Made by a program: the position numbers and the translations under genes | Part shown: piece after piece, positions 1 through 7,817 of the stretch | How the letters are laid out: each line of letters begins with the position of its first letter | Numbering within the stretch: the stretch's first letter is position 1 | The notes under the pieces: generated by a model | Told to the model about the DNA's origin: nothing | The model's database searches: none | What the model saw: only the letters and a program-made list of their open reading frames with translations | Source: Cypionkella sp. | GTDB lineage: Bacteria; Pseudomonadota; Alphaproteobacteria; Rhodobacterales; Rhodobacteraceae | DNA length: 32,185 bases | Assembly (NCBI GenBank): GCA_025458525.1 | Contig: JALOSF010000029.1 | Location: forward strand, 1-32,185 | Direction: 5' to 3'

Positions 1-735
1 GTTCAAAAGCGCGTCGCTGGTGACTTCAATCGTGTCTGTGATCGTATCGTCGCCAGAGCCGACGAGCGAGAGCGCAAGGCGCCCGGTCGCTTGTGCCTGG
101 GCCAGTCGGGCCACCTGTTCCGGGCTTGCCGCCACGGTCACGGTGCGTGCCACGGTCGCCCCGGCGCTGGCATCCGATTGCTGGTCAACCGCGATGATGC
201 GGGTGGAGCTTTCGATCAGACGGGTCAACTCGCCCCCCGTGCCGTCCACCGCGCCGGTCCAGTAAACATCGACCCGGTCGCCCGGCTGCACAAAGCCGGA
301 CACGCCAGAGGCGACATCGACCTTGATCGCAAAGGCCCGCATCCCCTTGGCGATCTGCCCGGTCAGGCCCGCGGCCTCACCCGGCTGCGTGACCTTGGAT
401 GCCAGCAGCGGTTCGAACTTGTCCATCTGGCGCAGGATGTAGCGGTTTTCCTTGACACCCTGCGGAAACAGGGCGGCTTCTTCCATGAAGACGCCTTCGG
501 GCAGCGAATTCTTGGGCCAGTATACCAGCTCCACGTCCTCGGCCGTCAGTTCCTCGCCGTAATTCTTTGGTTTTTTCAGGACATAGACCTGAACGATCGG
601 CCCGATCTTCTCGCGCAGCTGGCGCTCTTGCTCCAGCTGTGACTGGGTCTGACCGATGAACCCCTTTGCCATGTAGACCGCGCTCCCTGCGAGAGCGACA
701 CCAGCCACCAGCACAAGTCCAAACATGCCGCGCAT
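1..735 (-). CDS. cpaB: Flp pilus assembly protein CpaB (partial, C-terminus beyond left edge)
   Basis: This is the N-terminal 245 residues of a CpaB/RcpC family protein, a periplasmic component of the Tad (Flp pilus) secretion machine. The start is the ATG at 735, immediately after an in-frame TGA and preceded by a purine-rich GGTGGGAAAGGG. Residues 4-24 form one hydrophobic anchor (MFGLVLVAGVALAGSAVYM). A SAF-like segment follows at about 48-100, containing PKNYGEELTAEDVELVYWP. The RcpC-type core starts around residue 120 with MRAFAIKVDVASGVSGFV and QPGDRVDVYW. The frame is open to base 1, so the C-terminus lies outside the window. It is downstream of two Flp-like pilin genes on the same strand, as expected for a tad locus. 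Known for the family: CpaB is thought to assist the outer-membrane secretin. I am confident of the family and infer the role. Confidence 0.9.
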   Translation of the reverse strand, partial: MRGMFGLVLVAGVALAGSAVYMAKGFIGQTQSQLEQERQLREKIGPIVQVYVLKKPKNYGEELTAEDVELVYWPKNSLPEGVFMEEAALFPQGVKENRYILRQMDKFEPLLASKVTQPGEAAGLTGQIAKGMRAFAIKVDVASGVSGFVQPGDRVDVYWTGAVDGTGGELTRLIESSTRIIAVDQQSDASAGATVARTVTVAASPEQVARLAQAQATGRLALSLVGSGDDTITDTIEVTSDALLN

Positions 736-798
736 TCAAATACCCTTTCCCACCTTTGGGCGGCCCCGCCTTTTGTCAGGGTCGCCCGTCATTCAACG

Positions 799-1008
799 TT
801 ATCGGTTCATCGTCGTGGCTTCGCCCACGTATTCGGCCACCTTGTCGGCTGCGGCCTGAAACACTTCGGGGGTGAAGACGCTCACCACCACAAGGGCGAG
901 CCCGACGATCCCCGCGGTCAGAACGACCCAATCAACGGTTATTGCACCGGACTCGTCGCTCCAGAACTGGCGCAAGAGGCGGTCGTGTGATGGCATAGTC
1001 GGCATCAT
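799..1008 (-). CDS. Flp-like pilin, paralogue 1
   Basis: A 69-residue small pilin of the Flp/type IVb kind. I chose the ATG at 1008 because AAAGG lies about 10 bases upstream; a longer version from 1074 lacks a good ribosome site. A short basic leader ends at DESG, followed by a hydrophobic stretch AITVDWVVLTAGIVGLALVV and a hydrophilic tail ending TTMNR. The G|AITVDW junction matches the Flp prepilin cleavage pattern G|xxxxEY, but with Asp for Glu and Trp for Tyr. It lies between cpaB and a second pilin on the same strand. It shares the DESGA(I/V)TVDWVVLTA core with the paralogue at 1196-1390 but has a different tail. Its role as the major or a minor pilus subunit is inferred. Confidence 0.8.
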   Translation of the reverse strand: MMPTMPSHDRLLRQFWSDESGAITVDWVVLTAGIVGLALVVVSVFTPEVFQAAADKVAEYVGEATTMNR

Positions 1009-1119
1009 GACAGTGGCCTTTACATGCGAGATCAGGCGTCGCCGCGGATCCGCCAGGGGATTGCACTTGTTCAACTGGTCTTGGATGGGCGCACGTTTGG
1101 CAGCCCCTCCAAGACAGAA

Positions 1120-1147
1120 GGCGCGGACCGATGGTTCGGCCCGCGCC
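1120..1147 (-). terminator. Hairpin downstream of pilin paralogue 2 (site A)
   Basis: GGCGCGG (1120-1126) pairs with CCGCGCC (1141-1147), and inside it CCGA (1128-1131) pairs with TCGG (1136-1139). In the minus-strand direction the stem is followed by the T-rich TTCTGTCTT. This suits a partial terminator or mRNA-stabilising structure between the two pilin genes. The T run is broken, so termination is probably incomplete. Confidence 0.5.
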
Positions 1148-1152
1148 CTGTC

Positions 1153-1187
1153 GGCGAGTTGGCACGGCTCACCGAGCCAACTCTTGC
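1153..1187 (-). terminator. Hairpin downstream of pilin paralogue 2 (site B)
   Basis: GAGTTGGC (1156-1163) and GCCAACTC (1176-1183) form a perfect 8-bp stem, extended by GGC/GCC at the ends. It sits directly after the stop codon of pilin paralogue 2 and before hairpin A, giving two stem-loops in tandem. There is no T run straight after it, so an mRNA-stabilising or processing role is as likely as termination. Confidence 0.45.
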
Positions 1188-1195
1188 CACGCAGA

Positions 1196-1390
1196 TCAGT
1201 TGCGGTTTTCGGTGGTTGCGTTGGTGATGTCGAGGCCGATCGAGGTGCCGGCGTTTTCGATCGGCTCTTGCAGCTGGCTGATCACCAGGAGGCCCAGGCC
1301 CACAACTGCGGCGGTCAGAACGACCCAGTCAACGGTCACAGCGCCAGATTCGTCGTTCTTGAAGTTCTTGAAGATGTTCAGCAGTTTCAT
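1196..1390 (-). CDS. Flp-like pilin, paralogue 2
   Basis: A 64-residue Flp-like pilin. The ATG at 1390 is preceded by AAAGAGAGA at a suitable distance. The leader MKLLNIFKNFKNDESG is short and basic. Cleavage after Gly16 would give a mature protein starting AVTVDWVVLTAAVVGLGLLV, a single hydrophobic helix as in type IVb pilins, with a hydrophilic tail ending TTENRN. Glu5/Tyr6 of classical Flp are Asp/Trp here. It is the first gene of the leftward tad cluster, behind a long AT-rich leader. Two hairpins separate it from paralogue 1, so it may be transcribed more than the downstream genes; that last point is inference. Confidence 0.83.
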   Translation of the reverse strand: MKLLNIFKNFKNDESGAVTVDWVVLTAAVVGLGLLVISQLQEPIENAGTSIGLDITNATTENRN

Positions 1391-1749
1391 GGTGTATCTC
1401 TCTTTCACGTGTTGCTTTGGTTGTTCCAACCGCTCGGCGTCTTTTCGGTCTGGCCTCTGTTCCGTTCCGTCTTCCGTTCGGTATGAGCATGTTTTCACCC
1501 CGAACGGTGGCAACTTCTTGGCGCTGGTCAGGTCTTTTTCTGTCAGATGAAGAATTCCTGAATTTTTCTTTCAAGCCATTGATATATAACGAATTAAAAA
1601 TCTGATAACGCATGCGTGATCGCAGGGCTTGCGGGCAATTGCGGCAATTTCGCCAGAATTGGACGCCGATTTGCGGCTGTGGATGGTCTAAAGCCCGATT
1701 CCATGCGATGGTTTGCACAACAAAAATAACGGACGGGCATCGAGCAGCG
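1391..1749. promoter_or_regulatory. AT-rich divergent intergenic region between pilin and transglycosylase genes
   Basis: This 359-base stretch has no convincing gene. Bases 1555-1610 are strikingly AT-rich for this genome (including TATATAA and GAATTAAAAA) and probably hold the leftward pilin promoter, leaving a leader of about 150-200 bases. GCAATTGC near 1634 is a short perfect palindrome. No individual -35/-10 pair stands out enough to assign. Confidence 0.4.
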
Positions 1750-2637
1750 ATGCGATTCATTGCAGGACTTCTGGCCGCGGGACTCGGGCTGGCTGCTATT
1801 TCGGCAGCCGCCGAAGGCCTGTCGGGCGAGCGCGACTTCTCGTTCAAGCGTGTCAAGGTCGGTGAGGGCGCGGGCAAGCGCATCACCGTGCAGATCGACC
1901 CTGCCGAACAGGCACGGCTGCTGGCCTTGCTTCCCAAGGTGCAGCCGCGAGAGCCCACCCCCGAACCGGAGGCCGTGACCGCGACCGCGGCGGCGGCGGC
2001 GGCGGCCCCCGGCGCCTTGACACAGGTGGCGCCGCGAGCTGCATCCTATGACTGGTTCTGGACAACCGTGCCCACCAGCCGCAGCGCCGTCGCGGACCGC
2101 TTTCCGCTGGCCATGGCGACGCTGTCAAAGGGGCCGGGCGGATCTGCCGTTGCGGCGCCGCGATTGCAGCACATGCAAGGTATCGCCGAAAAATACGGCA
2201 AGCATATCCTTGCCGCCACCATCGGCACCGAAGTGTCGCCGGCGCTTGTTCTGGCGGTCATCGGCGTGGAAAGCGCGGGCAAGCCCGATGCGGTGTCCTC
2301 TGCCGGGGCACAAGGGTTGATGCAACTGATCCCCGCCACGGCCGAACGCTTTGGCGTGACCGATTCCACCGATCCTGCGCAGAATATCCGCGGTGGGGTG
2401 GCCTATCTGGACTGGCTCTTGAACGAATTCAACCGCGACCCGTTGATGGTGCTGGCCGCCTATAACGCGGGCGAAGGGGCCGTGAAGGCCAATGATGGCG
2501 TGCCGCCCTATGCCGAAACGCGCGATTACGTGCCAAAGGTGCTGGCCGCCTGGCAGGTGTCGCAAGGGCTGTGCCTGACCCCGCCCGAGCTTGTGACCGA
2601 TCCTTGCGTGTTCAAGGTGATCTCCTCGGGCGGCTGA
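1750..2637 (+). CDS. Secreted lytic transglycosylase (SLT domain)
   Basis: A 295-residue peptidoglycan-cleaving lytic transglycosylase of the Slt70/MltE fold, expected to act in the periplasm. The frame is open further upstream, but the ATG at 1750 gives a clear signal peptide (MRFIAGLLAAGLGLAAISAAAEG), so I prefer it although the ribosome site is weak. An Ala/Pro-rich linker lies at about 75-95. The SLT domain covers about 150-280, with the catalytic Glu174 in VIGVESAGKPDAVSS, then GAQGLMQLIPATAERFGV, and the VLAAYNAGEGAV motif typical of the family. Family members cut the MurNAc-GlcNAc bond and leave 1,6-anhydroMurNAc. It is next to the tad locus and could open the wall for the pilus, but that link is only positional. 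Family assignment is firm; the start is less sure. Confidence 0.9.
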   Translation: MRFIAGLLAAGLGLAAISAAAEGLSGERDFSFKRVKVGEGAGKRITVQIDPAEQARLLALLPKVQPREPTPEPEAVTATAAAAAAAPGALTQVAPRAASYDWFWTTVPTSRSAVADRFPLAMATLSKGPGGSAVAAPRLQHMQGIAEKYGKHILAATIGTEVSPALVLAVIGVESAGKPDAVSSAGAQGLMQLIPATAERFGVTDSTDPAQNIRGGVAYLDWLLNEFNRDPLMVLAAYNAGEGAVKANDGVPPYAETRDYVPKVLAAWQVSQGLCLTPPELVTDPCVFKVISSGG

Positions 2638-2675
2638 GGGCGCGCGGCCTGTCCCTTGCGCATCCGTGCCCTTTG

Positions 2676-2969
2676 TCAGCTGGCAAAGACATCGGCCCAT
2701 TCGGGATGCTTCTTGCGGATCGCATTCACGAATGGGCACAGCGGCACGATCTTGATGCCACGGGCACGCGCATCGTTGACCATGAACTGCACCAGCGAGA
2801 CGCCCACCCCGGTGCCGCGCAACGCATCGGGCACATGGGTGTGATCGGCGATGATGAGCGTGGGCGTCGTGACCGAAAAGGTGATCTCGGCCTCGTGGCC
2901 CATATGGGTCAAGACATAGCGGCCTTTCGAGCCGCTGCTCTCGCTGCGGATCTGCGGATCAGTTGACAA
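2676..2969 (-). CDS. Small GNAT-like N-acetyltransferase (Acetyltransf_CG type)
   Basis: A 97-residue protein of the short GCN5-related family (NATD1/YjdJ-like). Recognisable blocks are [20 protein letters not shown], then [19 protein letters not shown] (acetyl-CoA-binding loop) and [20 protein letters not shown]. The most likely start is a TTG at 2969 overlapping the scoB stop, with GAGG about 7 bases upstream. Starting at the first ATG (2898) would remove the N-terminal strand shared by the family. The overlap implies translational coupling to scoB as the last gene of the operon. The acceptor substrate is unknown for most of this family. Confidence 0.8.
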   Translation of the reverse strand: MSTDPQIRSESSGSKGRYVLTHMGHEAEITFSVTTPTLIIADHTHVPDALRGTGVGVSLVQFMVNDARARGIKIVPLCPFVNAIRKKHPEWADVFAS

Positions 2970-3588
2970 GGGTGGCCTCGGTCGCGGCGCGCAACTCGGC
3001 TTCGGTGACGCCATCGGCCAGTTCGACCAGCCGCAGCCCGCCCTCGACCACATCCAGAACGCCCAGATTGGTGATGATGCGGTCCACCACGCCCTTGCCG
3101 GTCAGCGGCAGGGTGCAGGCTTTCAGCACCTTGGATTCGCCATGCTTCGAGGTGTGGTCCATCACCACCACCACCCGGCCGACGCCCGCGACCAGATCCA
3201 TCGCGCCGCCCATGCCCTTGACCAGCTTGCCGGGGATCATCCAGTTTGCCAGATCGCCGTTTTCGGCCACTTCCATCGCGCCAAGGATCGCCATCGCGAT
3301 CTTGCCGCCGCGGATCATCGCAAAAGACTGTGCCGAATCGAAAAACGCGGTCTGGGGCAGTTCGGTGATGGTCTGCTTGCCGGCGTTGATCAGGTCGGGG
3401 TCTTCTTCGCCTTCATAGGGGAAGGGGCCCATGCCCAGCATGCCGTTTTCCGATTGCAGCGTCACGGTGATGCCGTCGGGGATGTAGTTCGACACCAGCG
3501 TCGGGATGCCGATCCCAAGGTTGACATACCAGCCGTCCTGCAATTCCTGTGCGGCGCGCGCGGCCATCTGGTTCCGGTCCCAAGGCAT
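2959..3588 (-). CDS. scoB: 3-oxoacid CoA-transferase subunit B
   Basis: A 209-residue beta subunit of a family I CoA-transferase (succinyl-CoA:3-ketoacid type), which activates acetoacetate or similar 3-oxoacids by moving CoA from succinyl-CoA. The catalytic glutamate is Glu47 in [12 protein letters not shown]. Other family blocks are [15 protein letters not shown] and GGAMDLVAG, and the length is normal. The ATG at 3588 follows a good GGAGA site. Its partner scoA is not adjacent but about 1.9 kb upstream on the same strand, separated by a GSCFA and an SGNH-like gene. The stop overlaps the following GNAT gene. The enzyme class is firm; the exact 3-oxoacid is not determined by sequence. Confidence 0.93.
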   Translation of the reverse strand: MPWDRNQMAARAAQELQDGWYVNLGIGIPTLVSNYIPDGITVTLQSENGMLGMGPFPYEGEEDPDLINAGKQTITELPQTAFFDSAQSFAMIRGGKIAMAILGAMEVAENGDLANWMIPGKLVKGMGGAMDLVAGVGRVVVVMDHTSKHGESKVLKACTLPLTGKGVVDRIITNLGVLDVVEGGLRLVELADGVTEAELRAATEATLVN

Positions 3589-3602
3589 GATCTGTCTCCT
3601 GT

Positions 3603-4382
3603 TCAGGCGGTTGTCGGTGCCGCAGCGGCGGCGGGATGCGAAGGTGGGACTGTGGCCAGCAGCGCATCAAAGGCGCGCAGGCCAAAATCGGCGTTCATGT
3701 GACGGACATCACGGTCCGGGTCTTCAAGACAGCTGTCCTGTGTCAGGAAGGGTCGGGCCAGCGTGCTGCGCGGTTGCAGGGCAAGCGCCAGACCGCGGCG
3801 CCCTGCGGCCTGAATGATTTCCGCCTCATAAAGTGCCATGAGCAGGGCCGCATCTTCAAGCTGGGCCACGGTCGCGGTCACGGGTTCGAACAGATCACTG
3901 CCGCGTTGCACGGCGCGCGCGGCGGGGTAGGGGGCGGGCATCAGCGTGACACGGCTGTCAAGCGGGGTGCGGGCCAGCTGTGCGTTCAGGGCCGCGTCCA
4001 CCTCGGCGCGCAGTGCGGCGCGCAGGAAGCCGTCGGAAACGCCAAGCGCGCCCTCGCGCGGGCCGCGGTCAAGCGGTTGCAGGGCGCGACAGATCGTCAG
4101 CACGGCATGCAGGTTGAACCGCAGCCCGACCAGAAAGATCCGGTCATAGGCGGTCAGATCCACATGGTCCTGGTCGTTCCATTGCGCGCCCTTGCGCAGG
4201 CTGACCCGGTCGGTCGGATCGGGGCGCAGCTTCCCCTCGGCATCCGTGCTGGCCTTGGCAAAGGCGCCGCCCGGCAGACCCCAGAACGACAGGGCAAGGC
4301 CGGGGTAGGCCGCGCCGATTGCCGGGAACGCCCGGCGCAGTGTGGCCGCATGCGAATTGCCAAGGACGAGCACCCGCGTCAT
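3603..4382 (-). CDS. SGNH-hydrolase-like protein paired with GSCFA protein
   Basis: A 259-residue protein with no classical annotation that I recognise. The N-terminus [17 protein letters not shown] resembles block I of SGNH hydrolases, with Ser10 as the possible nucleophile, and DVRH at 225-228 fits the C-terminal DxxH catalytic pair. There is no signal peptide, so it is probably cytoplasmic. Its ATG overlaps the stop of the upstream GSCFA gene by four bases (ATGA), and scoB starts 14 bases after it, so it is embedded in the scoAB operon. A role in removing or adding acyl groups on a glycan or small molecule is possible, but no substrate can be named. The alternative is a non-enzymatic partner of the GSCFA protein. 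Confidence 0.65.
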   Translation of the reverse strand: MTRVLVLGNSHAATLRRAFPAIGAAYPGLALSFWGLPGGAFAKASTDAEGKLRPDPTDRVSLRKGAQWNDQDHVDLTAYDRIFLVGLRFNLHAVLTICRALQPLDRGPREGALGVSDGFLRAALRAEVDAALNAQLARTPLDSRVTLMPAPYPAARAVQRGSDLFEPVTATVAQLEDAALLMALYEAEIIQAAGRRGLALALQPRSTLARPFLTQDSCLEDPDRDVRHMNADFGLRAFDALLATVPPSHPAAAAAPTTA

Positions 4383-5461
4383 GGCGGCGCCTCGCGCAGG
4401 CTTGGATCGTTCATCATCTCCTCGCAGATGACGGGATTGTCCTCATCCGCCGGGCGCAGGGTGGCCGTGTCTGGGGGTGGCGCGTCGGGCCTGCGGGCCA
4501 GCGCCTCGGTCACACCATGCGCGCCCATGAACTGCTTCATGACCACCGAGACGCCCTTGGGCGTCGGATGGCGCAGGTTGGGCTGAAAGAACGCCCCCTT
4601 GGCCGCGGGGTTGGTGATGATCTCATACGACGGGAAATAGTCGATCGCCGGGTCCGCCTCGGTGAGCGTGGCGGCGGCGGCACGCAAGATCGCCTTGCAG
4701 GCGGTCGAGGCAGGCAGGACATGGGCATCGCTTGCCGTGGCCACAAGCGGCCCCGGGGCAACGGTCAGCAGCAGTTTGATGTCGGGCGTGATGCTGCGCA
4801 ACATCTCAAGGATCGCGCGCACATCCGACACGATCGCGTCATGGCCCAACGACAGAAAGCCGATGTCAGACCCCTCTGGCGCGTCGGCGATGACACCGGG
4901 GGCGGTGGGATAGACCGTGCCGCTGGCCCGGTCGTGCCATGTTTCGGTCAGGCCAAGGGTGAAGATGACCACCCGCGCCTCCATCACCGCGTCAAGCACC
5001 GCCGACAGATGGTCGCGCCGCGACAGCAGCACCGACTGCGCCGAGGCATGGCCATCGGGGTCCACATTGGGGCGCAGCGCATCTAAAAACCGTCCATCCC
5101 GGGTCCAGACCGGATGGGCCGGGCTGTGATCGCCCGCCGCTTCGCGCAGCAATTGCAGAAACTGGCGCGGGTTGTAGAGGTTGCCGTAGCGGGCCGAGAA
5201 GGTGCCGTAAAAGAACCGCGCCGCCACCGCGGGGTCCACCGCGCTTGGCGCCGGCTCCGCCTCGATCACGGCAAAACCCGCGTCTTTCAGGGCGCGGTGC
5301 ACGTGCTGGGCAAAGCAGCTTCCCGCGGTGAAGATCGGCGTGTCGCGCCCGATGGCAAAGCGCGGGCGATAGAGATCGCGCAGCCGGCCCGGCCCGCGTG
5401 ACGCAACCGCCGTGCGCCAATAGGCCCGGTCGGGGAGTCCGTCATAGGGCGAGCCGGCCAT
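4379..5461 (-). CDS. GSCFA-domain protein
   Basis: A 360-residue protein of the GSCFA family, a distant SGNH/GDSL relative whose function is largely unknown. The name-giving motif is present at residues 47-51 (TPIFTAGSCFAQHV). Also typical are FTLGLTETWHD at 167-177 and the C-terminal LRHPTPKGV with a conserved His. The C-terminal 40 residues are Pro/Asp-rich and look disordered. The ATG at 5461 lies 12 bases after the scoA stop, and the scoA stop itself supplies the TGAGG ribosome site. It is followed with a 4-base overlap by an SGNH-like gene. It lacks a signal peptide. The family call is firm; the function is unknown. Confidence 0.85.
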   Translation of the reverse strand: MAGSPYDGLPDRAYWRTAVASRGPGRLRDLYRPRFAIGRDTPIFTAGSCFAQHVHRALKDAGFAVIEAEPAPSAVDPAVAARFFYGTFSARYGNLYNPRQFLQLLREAAGDHSPAHPVWTRDGRFLDALRPNVDPDGHASAQSVLLSRRDHLSAVLDAVMEARVVIFTLGLTETWHDRASGTVYPTAPGVIADAPEGSDIGFLSLGHDAIVSDVRAILEMLRSITPDIKLLLTVAPGPLVATASDAHVLPASTACKAILRAAAATLTEADPAIDYFPSYEIITNPAAKGAFFQPNLRHPTPKGVSVVMKQFMGAHGVTEALARRPDAPPPDTATLRPADEDNPVICEEMMNDPSLREAPP

Positions 5462-5473
5462 CTGCCCGCAACC

Positions 5474-6172
5474 TCAGGCGCGGGGCCGAACGGTGCGCTG
5501 TTCGATGCGCTTTTCGTGCTGGCCTTGAATGATGCGGTGCACGTAGATGCCCGGCAGGTGGATGTGGTCAGGATCAAGGCTGCCCAGCGGCACGATCTCC
5601 TCGACCTCGACCACGCAGACCTTGCCGCAGGTCGCGGCGGGCGGGTTGAAGTTGCGCGCGGTCTTGCGAAAGATCAGGTTGCCCGAGGGATCCGCCTTCC
5701 ACGCCTTGACGATCGACAGATCGGCCACGATCCCGCGTTCCATGATGTAGTCCTGACCGTCAAAGGTCATCACCGGCTTGCCTTCGGCAATCACCGTGCC
5801 CACCCCGGTCTTGGTATAGAACCCGGGGATGCCGGCGCCACCCGCCCGCATCCGCTCGGCCAGCGTGCCTTGGGGATTGAACTCCAGCTCCAGCTCGCCC
5901 GACAGATACTGGCGCATGAATTCGGCATTTTCGCCGACATAGGACGAGATCATCTTCTTGACCTGTCGGCTTTCCAGCAGCACGCCAAGGCCAAAGCCGT
6001 CCACACCCGCGTTGTTCGAGGCGACGGTGAGGTTCCGCGTGCCCGCCTCGCGGATGGCGGCGATCAGCAGTTCGGGAATGCCGCACAGGCCAAAGCCGCC
6101 ACTGGCGATGAACATTCCGTCGAACAGCAACCCGTCAAGCGCCGTCCGGGCGTCCGGATAGACCTTTTTCAT
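5474..6172 (-). CDS. scoA: 3-oxoacid CoA-transferase subunit A
   Basis: A 232-residue alpha subunit of a family I CoA-transferase. Diagnostic blocks are GGFGLCGIPELLI, SNNAGVDGFGLGVLL and FNPQGTLAERMRAGGAGIP, followed by FYTKTGVGT. The length is normal. The ATG at 6172 follows GGGAAAGG. It is the first gene of a leftward five-gene operon and forms the heterodimer with scoB at 2959-3588. The two subunit genes are normally adjacent; here 1.9 kb of GSCFA/SGNH genes lie between them. In Rhodobacterales such enzymes serve acetoacetate use and polyhydroxybutyrate turnover; that specific role is inferred. Confidence 0.93.
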   Translation of the reverse strand: MKKVYPDARTALDGLLFDGMFIASGGFGLCGIPELLIAAIREAGTRNLTVASNNAGVDGFGLGVLLESRQVKKMISSYVGENAEFMRQYLSGELELEFNPQGTLAERMRAGGAGIPGFYTKTGVGTVIAEGKPVMTFDGQDYIMERGIVADLSIVKAWKADPSGNLIFRKTARNFNPPAATCGKVCVVEVEEIVPLGSLDPDHIHLPGIYVHRIIQGQHEKRIEQRTVRPRA

Positions 6173-6382
6173 GGAAACCTTTCCCGCAAGTGATTTGCGC
6201 CATAAAGCGGAGGAAGCGCGCCAAAGTCAATCGCCGCGCCGCAGCGATGTTCCCTTGCGTCAAGGGGCCGACGATGGCCCGGGGCAGGCTCTGCGCAGCG
6301 ACGGTGCATATGGCCCGATCCGGGGTCGGCGTTCGCAGCCCCTTTTCCCCGGCGCCAGCATCGCTATGCTGTGCCTCGCGCT
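6173..6382. promoter_or_regulatory. Divergent region between scoA and tRNA-Leu
   Basis: 210 bases without a coding signal. TATGCT at 6365-6370 is a good -10 hexamer about 13 bases before the tRNA-Leu gene, with TTTTCC about 17 bases further upstream as a weak -35. The leftward scoA promoter must also lie here, but I could not assign its boxes. Confidence 0.4.
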
Positions 6383-6468
6383 GCCCGCGTGGTGAAATGG
6401 TAGACACATGAGACTTAAAATCTCCCGACTGCAAGGTCGTGCCGGTTCAAGTCCGGCCGCGGGCACCA
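6383..6468 (+). tRNA. tRNA-Leu (anticodon UAA)
   Basis: The acceptor arms GCCCGCG (6383-6389) and CGCGGGC (6458-6464) pair perfectly, followed by the discriminator A and an encoded CCA. The anticodon loop CTTAAAA (6414-6420) gives anticodon TAA. A long variable arm (CGAC/GTCG) marks a class II tRNA. The T arm is GCCGG-TTCAAGT-CCGGC. The top pair of the anticodon stem (position 27-43) is T/C and unpaired, a small oddity. Confidence 0.96.
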
Positions 6469-6506
6469 GTTTTCAGGCTAGGCGCCAACGGCCGGCGGGC
6501 GCGGGG

Positions 6507-7817
6507 TCAGAGCCGCGCAAGCCAGGTTGCGATCCCCGGCGCCAGCGTCAGGATCACAAGGCAGACCACCATCGCCCCCACAAAGGGAAAGGCACCGCGG
6601 AAGATGTCGCCCAGCTTGACCGTCGGATCGTTCATCGCCGATTTGATGGTAAAGACCGAAAGGCCAAAGGGCGGTGTCAAAAGCCCGATTTCCACCGCGA
6701 TCACGGTCATCACGCCAAACCAGATCATGTCGAAACCCGCCGCCTGCGCCACCGGCACTGCGATGGGCAGCAGGATCAGCATGATCGAGATCGAATCGAT
6801 GATGCAGCCCAGCGCGATGACCACCAGAAGGTAAAGCAGCAAGAAGCCCCATGGCCCGATCGGCCCCGACAAAAGCGCATCCCCCAGTGCGGCAGGCAGG
6901 CCCGACATCGCCAGCATCCGGCTGAAGAACGACGCGGCCATGACCAGAAACAGCACCGACACCGTGATCTGCCCGGTTTCGACCAACAGCCGCCACAAGG
7001 TGCCGCCCCCCAGCGACCGGCGCAGCGCCGCGATCACCAGCGCGCCAAGCGCGCCGACTGCCCCCGCCTCGGTCGGGTTCAGAAAGCCGCCATAGAGCCC
7101 CCCAAGCACCAGACCCATCAGGGCAAGGATGGGGATGCCCTTTGCCGCCATCTGGCGCAAGGGCAGGGCGGGGCTGTCATGCGCCTCGGCTCGGTCGAAC
7201 ACGAAGTCGGGGCGAAAGGTGGCAAGCAGGAAGATGGTCAGCGAGAACAGGCCCGCAAGCAGCAGCCCGGGTCCGATCCCGGCAAGGAACATGCGGCCCA
7301 CCGATTCTTCGGCCAGAACCGCATAGACGATCATCAGAAGCGAGGGCGGGATCAACATGCCAAGCACCGATGATCCGGCCACCACCCCGGTTGCAAAGCT
7401 GCGGGTGTAGCCGTGGCGCACCATTTCAGGCACGGCCACGCGCGAAAACACCGAAGCCGAGGCGATGGAAATGCCCGTGATGCTGGCAAAGACAGCGTTG
7501 GCAAAGACGGTGGCGACCCCCAGCCCCGCCCGCACCCGGCGCAAGGCGGATTGGAACACATCAAACGTGTCCTTGCCCACGCCCGACACGGTCACAAGCA
7601 GGCCCATCAGCACGAACAGCGGCACGACCGCGAAAAGATAGTCCTTCAGGCTGTCTTGTGCCACCGATCCCGCCATGCGGAAGGCGACGCCCTCGCCCCG
7701 GATCAGCGCGACCCCGCCCAGTGACACGGCAAGCATGGCCACGCCGATGGGCATGCCCAGATAGATCAGCACGATGAGAAGGATGATCGCGGCGATGCCG
7801 ATTTCCAACCCGGTCAT
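6507..7817 (-). CDS. dctM: TRAP transporter large permease (DctM family)
   Basis: A 436-residue inner-membrane protein with about 12 hydrophobic segments, the ion-coupled channel subunit of a tripartite ATP-independent periplasmic transporter. Family signatures seen are FAVVPLFVLMGLLVTVSG, SSVLGMLIPPSLLMIVYA, FLNPTEAGAVGALGALV and LTPPFGLSVFTIKSA. I start at the ATG at 7817, which overlaps the dctQ stop by four bases; an upstream extension lies within dctQ and is unlikely. It ends the leftward operon of citryl-CoA-lyase-like, CaiB, dctP, dctQ and dctM. The substrate is unknown, but context suggests an organic acid, perhaps an aromatic one. Confidence 0.94.
   Translation of the reverse strand: MTGLEIGIAAIILLIVLIYLGMPIGVAMLAVSLGGVALIRGEGVAFRMAGSVAQDSLKDYLFAVVPLFVLMGLLVTVSGVGKDTFDVFQSALRRVRAGLGVATVFANAVFASITGISIASASVFSRVAVPEMVRHGYTRSFATGVVAGSSVLGMLIPPSLLMIVYAVLAEESVGRMFLAGIGPGLLLAGLFSLTIFLLATFRPDFVFDRAEAHDSPALPLRQMAAKGIPILALMGLVLGGLYGGFLNPTEAGAVGALGALVIAALRRSLGGGTLWRLLVETGQITVSVLFLVMAASFFSRMLAMSGLPAALGDALLSGPIGPWGFLLLYLLVVIALGCIIDSISIMLILLPIAVPVAQAAGFDMIWFGVMTVIAVEIGLLTPPFGLSVFTIKSAMNDPTVKLGDIFRGAFPFVGAMVVCLVILTLAPGIATWLARL

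Noticed and set aside
1391-1611. Sigma-54 promoter for the pilin gene
   Set aside because: TGGCTTG is present on the minus strand, but the GC element at -12 is missing at the needed spacing.
3142-3702. A plus-strand frame with a run of histidines
   Set aside because: It is antisense to scoB, and the His run is the reverse reading of a Val-rich strand (RVVVVMDH). It is not a real metal-binding protein.
6383-6506. tRNA-Leu as an integration site for a genomic island
   Set aside because: No integrase and no repeat of the tRNA 3' end were seen in the window.
6408-7373. A 321-residue plus-strand frame starting within the tRNA
   Set aside because: It is antisense to dctM, starts in the tRNA and has low-complexity Gln/Arg/His content.
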